Source: Novosphingobium sp. Fuku2-ISO-50
GTDB taxonomy: Bacteria > Pseudomonadota > Alphaproteobacteria > Sphingomonadales > Sphingomonadaceae
DNA: 64,000 bases
NCBI RefSeq assembly: GCF_001519055.1
Contig: NZ_KQ954286.1
Location: 1-64,000, forward strand
Direction: 5' to 3'
Shown: one piece after another, positions 58,021 to 64,000 of the stretch
Layout of the letters: each line of letters opens with the position of its first letter
Numbering within the stretch: position 1 is the stretch's first letter
The notes under the pieces: generated by a model
What the model was told of the DNA's origin: nothing
The model's database searches: none
What the model saw: the letters and a program-made list of their open reading frames with translations, nothing else
Translations under genes and position numbers: made by a program

Positions 58021-59394
58021 CTAGAACCGCGCATCGCGAACGCGCGCGGTCTCCTCGTCGATCTTCTTTGTCGCCGCCCAGAAATGCCAGGCGGCCCAAA
58101 ACCCGGTCGGCGCCAGCAGCAGCAGCGCAAAGCGCAACGACGCGGCATCGGCCCCGCCCGGCCCCGCCACATGGTCGGAGACAAAGCCGACGAATTGCGG
58201 CGCGATGACCAGATTGGCAACATTGGCGACCAGCAGCGTGACCGCAGCCGTCATCGCGCGCATCTGCGGCGGCACGACATTGTTGAGCAGGCCGTAGGAA
58301 GGCCCGATGTAGAAATACATCGCCGGCACCAGAATCCACAGGCAGATGCGCGTCACCGCAAGATCGTGAGTCCAGAAGATGAAAAACGACGGCACGGTCA
58401 CTACCGCAACGACGACCGCCATCAGGCGCAAGACGCGTTTGGGATCGGCCATCGCCGGTGTCGCCATCAACAGCCCGGTGCCGACCGTGGCCAGGCTTCC
58501 CGCGATCAGATGCATCGGCCCGAGAATCGCGCCCGCCTCTCCCGCGGTCAGGTGATAGGCCCTCTGCAGATAAGTCGGCGTCCACCACATCAGGCCCCAG
58601 CCCCACAGCGCGGTCACCGCGCCGCCCATCATCAGGTGTACCGTCGCCGGTTGCGACACGATCGTGCGCAGCGCGACCAGCATCGGCACTTTCGTCCGGG
58701 CGCGTTCGACCGCGCGTTTCGCCGAAACCGTCTCGCCGCCGTCCATCGTGCCGCGCAGCGGCTCGCGGATCGTGGTGAAGATCAGGATACCCATCACCAA
58801 CCCCGGCACCCCCATCGCCAGAAACGCCGCGCGCCAGCCAAAGACATCGGCAACCCGCCCGGCAACATCGGCGCCGAGCCAGGCGCCGAGCGAGGCCCCC
58901 AGTGCCCAGATGGTCAACGCCATGGTGCGATGGCTTGGCCGGAAATAGTCCGCCAGCATCGACGTCGAGGGTGGCGTTCCCCCGCTTTCGCCGATCCCGA
59001 CCCCGATCCGCGCGGTCATCATCTGGCCAAATGTGCGCGACAGGCCGGTAAACACGGTCAGCGCAGACCAGATCACCAGCGCGGCGGCAATGATATTGCG
59101 GCGATTGGTGCGATCCGCCAGCGCCGAAATCGGAATGCCCGCGCTGACATAGAACAGCGCCAGCGCCACCCCGGTCAACAGCGCCACCGCGCTGTCGGTC
59201 AGGTGCAGATCGAGCCGGATCGATTCCATCACCGTGGTAATGACATAGCGATCCGCGATATTGAGCGCATAGACCAGCGAGAGCACAATCAGCACATACC
59301 ATTGCCGCGCGCTTGCCTCGCCCAGGGCAGAACCGGCGAACCATCCGGCAAGAGGGGCCCCGTCCGCTGCGACGGAGTCGTTTTCATGCGCCAT
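58021..59394 (-). CDS. MFS transporter, spinster-like
   Basis: A 457-residue twelve-helix transporter. Family blocks are YALNIADRYVITTVMESI, ADRTNRRNIIAAALVIW (loop 2-3) and GESGGTPPSTSMLADYF. Its stop TAG is part of the right CTAG copy of the inverted-repeat element. It is on the minus strand downstream of soxG with 119 bases between; it may carry a related small organic compound. Substrate unknown. Confidence 0.87.
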   Translation of the reverse strand: MAHENDSVAADGAPLAGWFAGSALGEASARQWYVLIVLSLVYALNIADRYVITTVMESIRLDLHLTDSAVALLTGVALALFYVSAGIPISALADRTNRRNIIAAALVIWSALTVFTGLSRTFGQMMTARIGVGIGESGGTPPSTSMLADYFRPSHRTMALTIWALGASLGAWLGADVAGRVADVFGWRAAFLAMGVPGLVMGILIFTTIREPLRGTMDGGETVSAKRAVERARTKVPMLVALRTIVSQPATVHLMMGGAVTALWGWGLMWWTPTYLQRAYHLTAGEAGAILGPMHLIAGSLATVGTGLLMATPAMADPKRVLRLMAVVVAVVTVPSFFIFWTHDLAVTRICLWILVPAMYFYIGPSYGLLNNVVPPQMRAMTAAVTLLVANVANLVIAPQFVGFVSDHVAGPGGADAASLRFALLLLAPTGFWAAWHFWAATKKIDEETARVRDARF

Positions 59395-59513
59395 TATGCG
59401 TTCTCCCCATGGTCAACTGCCAAACAGCCGCCAGTTCCCCTAATCCGAATTCAGGTCGCTTTTCACGATCCTGCCTATCGTGGCGGCATCCGTCTGACCA
59501 GACAGCCGCCCCG

Positions 59514-59984
59514 TCACGTCCCCACCCCTTGTTGCCAACCCAGTTCACGCCAATGCGCCAGGCAATGCGCGAGATGGCTTGCCGCAACGAAGACCTCGCA
59601 CCACGTCTGCGCCCGCACATGCAGCACGCAGGGCGCATGGCACAGCGGCGTCACGGCCACAGCACCGGGATCGAACGCCGGAGCCTCCGCGTCGAACAAT
59701 CCGCTTTGCATGACAAGATCGCGCCAATCGCCGACGAGACGCACCCGGGCCCAGCCTCCGCCGATCTCGGTCAAGCCCCCCCGCCCTGCCAACGCTTCGT
59801 CCGCAATCAGCCCCGCGCCATCAAGCCACCAGCGCCTGGGGCCGACCCGCAGGACAGCCCCGCCCGCGCCGAGCAGGGCACGCCCCGGCCCGGGCAAGAC
59901 GATGTCACGCGGCACGATGTCCGCCGCATCCCACAGATCAAGCGCAAACAAGGCCTTGGCAGGACTGACAAAAAATTCAGTCAC
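59514..59984 (-). CDS. soxG: Sarcosine oxidase gamma subunit-like
   Basis: A 156-residue small subunit, shorter than usual for SoxG (commonly near 190) and quite diverged. It has LFALDLWDAADIVPRDIVLPG near the N terminus and the Trp-rich centre of the family. The GTG at 59984 with AAGGGGCG upstream overlaps the soxA stop by 8 bases, as expected in the order soxB-soxD-soxA-soxG. Assignment rests chiefly on gene order. Confidence 0.7.
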   Translation of the reverse strand: MTEFFVSPAKALFALDLWDAADIVPRDIVLPGPGRALLGAGGAVLRVGPRRWWLDGAGLIADEALAGRGGLTEIGGGWARVRLVGDWRDLVMQSGLFDAEAPAFDPGAVAVTPLCHAPCVLHVRAQTWCEVFVAASHLAHCLAHWRELGWQQGVGT

Positions 59985-62835
59985 GATAGCGCGCCCCTTC
60001 CGCATCGTAGAACAGCGGTGCGCCGACCTGCACCGACACGCATTGCTTTCGCGTCGGCGACCAGGCCAGCAACGCCTCCCCATGACGAGCCCCGCCATCG
60101 ACCAGCAGGCCAAGCCCGATGGCCCCCTCACCCGCAACGCGCGGCGCCGAAGTCGTGACATGGCCGACAGGTTCCTCGCCTTCGCGAACGACCAGCATCG
60201 CGCCTTCGGGGATCGGCGCGCCATCGATCGAGGTCACGCCCACAAGCTGCCGCCGTTCGGCGCAATCGGCCAGCGCGGGGCGGGTCAAAGCCTGCCACCC
60301 GACAAACCCGCCGGACTTGCGCACCATCCCGCCAAGGCCAAGATCAGCCGGAATGGCGCGTCCGTCCGCCTCGGCCCCGATCACGACATGGCCCTTTTCG
60401 ACGCGCAGATGATCCATCGCGTCAAGGCCGTAGACTCCGCCGCCGACGCCTTGCGCCGCCCCGACCAGCGCCGCAAACACGCCCGCCGCCCGATACGCCG
60501 GAACGTGCACTTCGAACGCGCGCTCCCCGCTATAGCTCGCGGCGAGCACACGCACCGGCGCCCCCGCGATCGTCGCCTGCGCCAGGCCCATGTGCGCCGG
60601 CACCGGCTGCCCGGTCAATTCGGCCAGCAAGCCCGCCGCGCGCGGCCCGGCAAACGCCAATCCGGCCCAATGTTCGCTCACATTGATCACCGCAGCGCGC
60701 GGACGAGCGAGCAGGATGTCGGCAACATAGGACAAATGCCGCGCCATCCGCGCCGCGCCACCGGTCGAACTCGTCAGCAGCCAACGATCTTCGGCAAGGC
60801 GCCAGAGCGTGCCGTCGTCCATGACCATGCCGTCTTCGCGCAGCATCACGGTATAGCGCCCGCGCCCGACGCCAAGCCGCGCCACCGGCGTCGCGCAGAC
60901 CGCCTCGACCACGGCAAGCGCGTCGGGTCCGGCAATCTCGAATTTGGCAAGGCTCGATACGTCAACCACCCCGGCAAGGCTGCGGACCATGCGCGCCTCG
61001 CGCAAGCTGGCCTCGCCCAGGCTCTCGCCGGGACGCAGATAGGCGCGTGGGCGCATCCAGGCCCCCGCCGGAACCCACAGCGCGCCAAGGTCATCATGCG
61101 CCTCGGCCAATGGCAGACGTCGGATCGGCGCAGCATGATCGCCGCGCGCCGGTCCGGCAAAAGCGCCCAGCGTGACCGGCGTATAGGGCGGGCGAAACAT
61201 GGTCAGCCCGGCCTGGGGCAGCGGCAGGCCGCGTTCATCGGCGATCTGCGCCAGCGCAACCATGGCCCCCAGCTTGCCCTGATCGGTGCCCATGCCCAGC
61301 GTGGTATAGCGCTTGGTGTGTTCGACGGAGACATAGCCTTCGCGCTGCGCCAGCGCGAGATCGGCGGTCGTCACGTCGTTCTGAAAATCGACAAACGCCT
61401 TGCCGTGCGCTTCCCCGCGCCAGATCGGGCCCGGCTCTGCGGGCGCCACGGGGCCGAGCGGATCATCGATCTTCGAAAGGTCGAGGATCGCGCGAAGATC
61501 GTGCTCGCCTGCCGCCGCGCCGACCGTCGTCTGGCGCTGCCGTGCCGCGCCGGGCAGAAAGGCGCCGCGCGCCGCATCATAATCGAGCGCGCCACCGGCC
61601 TGGCGATGCAAGTGCAGCACCGGGCTCATCCCCCCCGACATGGCCAGACAATCGGCGACAAACCGCCGCCGGGTTGTGCCGACCATGGCGTCGATGCCTG
61701 CCAAAGCCACGCCGCGCCGCAATCCGCGCAAGGGCCGCGCATCGACAAGAACCGGAAAACGCGCGCGCGCCGCGTTGACCAGAGCCCCTTGCGGATCGAC
61801 GCGGCTGTCGAGAATGGCAACGATCTCCACGCCCAGTCCGGCCAGCGCAAAGGCGGTGCGATAGGCCTCGTCATGGCTGGTCGCGATCACCGCGCGGCGC
61901 CCCGGCGCAACCCCATAACGCAGCGCCAGCGCGCGCGCCGCACCGGCCAGCATGATGCCGGGCACGTCGTTGTCCGCAAAGACCAGCGGCCGTTCGAGCG
62001 CCCCCGAAGCCAGGATCACGTCGCCGCAGCGCAGTTTCCACAACACTTGCGCAAGCCCGCGGGATGTCTGCCCCGGCTCGACCCGGCGTTCGACCGCAGT
62101 CACGAAATTGTCGTCCCAATGCCCGGTCGCGGTGGTGCGCATCAGCACGCGCCCGCCCGCCGCGCGAATCCGTCCCACTGCTCTGGCCGCCCATTTCGCA
62201 CCGGGAACGCCGTCGATCGTCACGTTTTCGCGCAACAGGCTCCCGCCCGGCAGTGCATCCTGTTCGACCAGGATCACGCGGCGCCCCGCCTCGACCGCCC
62301 GCAGCGCGGCGGCAAGACCCGCAGGCCCCGCCCCCACCACGAGCACATCGCAAAACGCCGCACGATGGCCATAACGGTCTGGATCGGCGCCTTGCGGAGG
62401 GCGCCCCAATCCGGCAGCACGGCGGATGAACCGTTCGTAGATCATCCAGCGCGACGGCGGGCCAAAGAACGTCTTGTAATAAAACCCCGCCGGGATCAGC
62501 GCCGAAACCAGCGAATTGACCGCGCCCACGTCATGGCGCAGCGAAGGCCAGGCGTTCTGGCTCGTGGCGACGAGGCCGGGATAGAGAAAGACATCGCTGG
62601 CCCGCACATTGGGCTCGGCCCGCGCGCCTTCGCCGAGCGTGACCAGCGCCGAGGGCTCTTCAACCCCCATCGCCATGATCCCGCGCGGGCGATGATATTT
62701 GAAACTGCGCGCAAGAAGCCTGACGCCATTGGCCATCAGCGCGGCGGCGAGCGTGTCACCGTCAACACCCCAATAGGCCTTGCCGTCGAATGTAAAGCGC
62801 ATCGCTTCGCCATCGATGCCCGATCCCGCGCGCAT
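59977..62835 (-). CDS. soxA: Sarcosine oxidase alpha subunit
   Basis: A 952-residue multidomain enzyme of heterotetrameric sarcosine oxidase, which demethylates sarcosine to glycine with formation of 5,10-methylene-THF. The N terminus is a ferredoxin-like domain, then an NAD motif LVVGAGPAGLAAALRA (about 165-180) and, from about residue 580, an aminomethyltransferase (GCV-T-like) region for folate. The ATG at 62833-62835 overlaps the soxD stop (TGATG); a GTG one codon earlier is less likely. Confidence 0.9.
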   Translation of the reverse strand: MRAGSGIDGEAMRFTFDGKAYWGVDGDTLAAALMANGVRLLARSFKYHRPRGIMAMGVEEPSALVTLGEGARAEPNVRASDVFLYPGLVATSQNAWPSLRHDVGAVNSLVSALIPAGFYYKTFFGPPSRWMIYERFIRRAAGLGRPPQGADPDRYGHRAAFCDVLVVGAGPAGLAAALRAVEAGRRVILVEQDALPGGSLLRENVTIDGVPGAKWAARAVGRIRAAGGRVLMRTTATGHWDDNFVTAVERRVEPGQTSRGLAQVLWKLRCGDVILASGALERPLVFADNDVPGIMLAGAARALALRYGVAPGRRAVIATSHDEAYRTAFALAGLGVEIVAILDSRVDPQGALVNAARARFPVLVDARPLRGLRRGVALAGIDAMVGTTRRRFVADCLAMSGGMSPVLHLHRQAGGALDYDAARGAFLPGAARQRQTTVGAAAGEHDLRAILDLSKIDDPLGPVAPAEPGPIWRGEAHGKAFVDFQNDVTTADLALAQREGYVSVEHTKRYTTLGMGTDQGKLGAMVALAQIADERGLPLPQAGLTMFRPPYTPVTLGAFAGPARGDHAAPIRRLPLAEAHDDLGALWVPAGAWMRPRAYLRPGESLGEASLREARMVRSLAGVVDVSSLAKFEIAGPDALAVVEAVCATPVARLGVGRGRYTVMLREDGMVMDDGTLWRLAEDRWLLTSSTGGAARMARHLSYVADILLARPRAAVINVSEHWAGLAFAGPRAAGLLAELTGQPVPAHMGLAQATIAGAPVRVLAASYSGERAFEVHVPAYRAAGVFAALVGAAQGVGGGVYGLDAMDHLRVEKGHVVIGAEADGRAIPADLGLGGMVRKSGGFVGWQALTRPALADCAERRQLVGVTSIDGAPIPEGAMLVVREGEEPVGHVTTSAPRVAGEGAIGLGLLVDGGARHGEALLAWSPTRKQCVSVQVGAPLFYDAEGARYRD

Positions 62836-63080
62836 CACAGCGGCTCCACCGAGCGAATGGCGTGGCTCATCCGGTCACGCGTCAGGCGCAGCCATTGCCC
62901 GCAGCCCTGGGCATGGACCCAGATTTCGGCCTCTTCGCCGCGCAGATTGGCCCGCGAAAACAGCGCGGTCATCGCCACGTCGGGCGCATCGTCAAGCCGC
63001 ACCACGCTGTCCGCGCTGCGTTCATAGGCGAATTCTTCCTGAATGCGGGGGCCACAATGCGGGCAAGGGATCAACAGCAT
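62835..63080 (-). CDS. soxD: Sarcosine oxidase delta subunit
   Basis: An 81-residue zinc-binding subunit. It begins MLLIPCPHCGPRIQEEFAYE with the CxxC zinc pair and ends near CGQWLRLTRDRMSHAI; a second Cys in QGCGQW may also bind zinc. The ATG follows GAGGGGG and lies 10 bases past the soxB stop. Small size and position between soxB and soxA confirm it. Confidence 0.9.
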   Translation of the reverse strand: MLLIPCPHCGPRIQEEFAYERSADSVVRLDDAPDVAMTALFSRANLRGEEAEIWVHAQGCGQWLRLTRDRMSHAIRSVEPL

Positions 63081-63090
63081 CTGGGCCCCC

Positions 63091-64000
63091 TCAACGGTTT
63101 TGCGGCATGGGGCCGGCGCCCGCTTCATCGATCGTGCGCCCTTGTGCAAAGCGCGCAAGATCAAACGGGGCGGCGATCGGATGGCTTTGCCCGGTGGCGA
63201 GCAAATGCGCGTAAAGCCGTCCCGAGCCCGGCGTCGCCTTGAACCCGCCATAGCACCAGCCGCCATTGAGATAGAGCCCGTCGAGCGGGGTTTCGCCGAT
63301 GATCGGCGACCCGTCAAAGCTCATGTCCGTCACCCCCGCCCATGACCGCACCATGCGCAGCCGCGACAGCGCGGGGACCAGCGAAATCGCCTGCGCGATC
63401 GAATCTTCCAGCCGGATCGGCGCGCCCCGCTGCGCATAACTGGGAAAGAAATCGGGATCGCCGCCACCGACGATGCCGCCCTTGTCGCTTTGCGAGAAAT
63501 AGCAGTGCAGCGTCTGCGACATGACCACGGTATCGATCATCGGCTTGACCGGCTCGGTCACCCAGGCTTGCAAAGTGTGGCTTTCGATCGGCAGCTTCAG
63601 CCCGGCCAGCCCGGCGACATGGCCGCTGTTGCCCGCAACGCAGATCCCGGTACGCCCGGCGGCGATGTCGCCGCGCGTGGTGCGCACGCCGGTCACGCGG
63701 TTGCCTTCCCGCAGGAATCCGGTGACTTCGCAATTCTCGATGATGTCGACGCCCAGATTGTCGGCGGCGCGCGCAAAGCCCCAGGCGACCGCATCGTGCC
63801 GCGCCGTCCCGCCGCGCCGCTGGATCAGCCCGCCCTCGATCGGCCAGCGCGCATCGCGGCCCATGTCGAACAGCGGCACCAGCCGCGCCACGGCATCGCG
63901 GTCGATCAGATCCGCATCGATCCCCATCGCGATCAGCGCGTCGCCGCGTTCGGCCAGCCGCGCCATGTCGGCATCGCTGTGCCCCAGAAACAAGGCGCCG
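63091..64000 (-). CDS. soxB: Sarcosine oxidase beta subunit, 5' end cut off by window edge
   Basis: The C-terminal 302 codons of a DadA-like FAD oxidase, the catalytic subunit of sarcosine oxidase. Visible features are FADxx-type GICVAGNSGHVAGLAGL and the C-terminal NGGWCYGGFKATPGSG motif, with the covalent-flavin and substrate residues in the missing or middle part. The 5' end lies outside the window. It heads the soxBDAG operon; glyA or folate genes may lie beyond the edge. Confidence 0.88.
   Translation of the reverse strand, partial: GALFLGHSDADMARLAERGDALIAMGIDADLIDRDAVARLVPLFDMGRDARWPIEGGLIQRRGGTARHDAVAWGFARAADNLGVDIIENCEVTGFLREGNRVTGVRTTRGDIAAGRTGICVAGNSGHVAGLAGLKLPIESHTLQAWVTEPVKPMIDTVVMSQTLHCYFSQSDKGGIVGGGDPDFFPSYAQRGAPIRLEDSIAQAISLVPALSRLRMVRSWAGVTDMSFDGSPIIGETPLDGLYLNGGWCYGGFKATPGSGRLYAHLLATGQSHPIAAPFDLARFAQGRTIDEAGAGPMPQNR

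Noticed and set aside
57833..58024. Small frame inside the inverted-repeat element as a transposase remnant
   Set aside because: Only 63 codons, no DDE motif or transposase resemblance; it merely reads through the right terminal repeat.
58084..63027. A 1647-codon open frame on the plus strand across the MFS and sox genes
   Set aside because: It is antisense to well-supported genes (MFS, soxG, soxA, soxD), with His/Arg/Gln/Gly-heavy composition typical of the opposite frame in GC-rich DNA and no recognisable domain.

Overview
The window looks like a chromosomal stretch of a high-GC alphaproteobacterium, most likely a sphingomonad (Novosphingobium/Sphingobium type). This is inferred from strong GC bias, protein character, tightly packed genes with ATGA/TGATG overlaps, a KorA-type 2-oxoacid oxidoreductase, a TonB-dependent receptor, NodT-type efflux and PilZ/HD-GYP genes. 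No rRNA, tRNA, CRISPR array, phage module or intact transposase was seen. Both edges cut genes: korA on the left and soxB on the right.

Layout. 1-9,100: korA (partial), an esterase with rppH, then a minus-strand series of a low-complexity Ser/Thr protein, an exported TPR protein, rsmB, guaB and an M28 peptidase, followed by a YpfJ-type zinc metallopeptidase. 9,100-11,500: small and poorly known genes, including an exported protein with two polyhistidine tracts and a PhnA-domain protein. 11,600-14,250: sdhC-sdhD-sdhA closed by a terminator, with no sdhB. 14,550-21,100: prmA, then the minus-strand run recN, GNAT, ligA, LysE, CinA. 21,300-24,700: a metallophosphoesterase/glycosyltransferase pair, bamD and an Rrf2 regulator. 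24,700-30,700: a FucP-type sugar transporter with two tandem palindromes upstream, cytochrome c, a HerA-like ATPase, and ahpC/ahpF. 31,000-38,700: an EmrA-EmrB-NodT efflux operon, a TetR regulator and a TonB-dependent receptor. 39,000-46,500: ppk1-ppx, an M19 dipeptidase, a PilZ protein, a COG2509-like flavoprotein and a candidate small RNA. 46,600-47,800: a degenerate HD-GYP protein. 47,900-56,700: an IclR gene, a six-gene acyl-CoA operon and a LysR gene. 56,800-64,000: a hypothetical, a second PilZ protein, a 263-bp inverted-repeat element, an MFS transporter and soxBDAG.

The most notable system is the acyl-CoA operon at 48,762-55,746: MFE-2-like SDR, acyl-CoA dehydrogenase, CaiB/BaiF CoA transferase, thiolase, a long acyl-CoA dehydrogenase of the methylsuccinyl-CoA dehydrogenase type and an HTD2/mesaconyl-C4-CoA-hydratase-like protein. 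The last four genes overlap at start/stop codons. A perfect 16-bp palindrome lies between the operon and the divergent IclR gene. Together the genes could carry out CoA activation or rearrangement, dehydrogenation, hydration, second oxidation and thiolysis of a short branched or dicarboxylic acid. The substrate cannot be read from sequence.

The second is a MITE-like element at 57,758-58,020: 30-bp terminal inverted repeats with one mismatch, CTAG on both sides, two long internal palindromes and no transposase. It sits between convergent genes, and its right CTAG supplies the stop codon of the neighbouring transporter.
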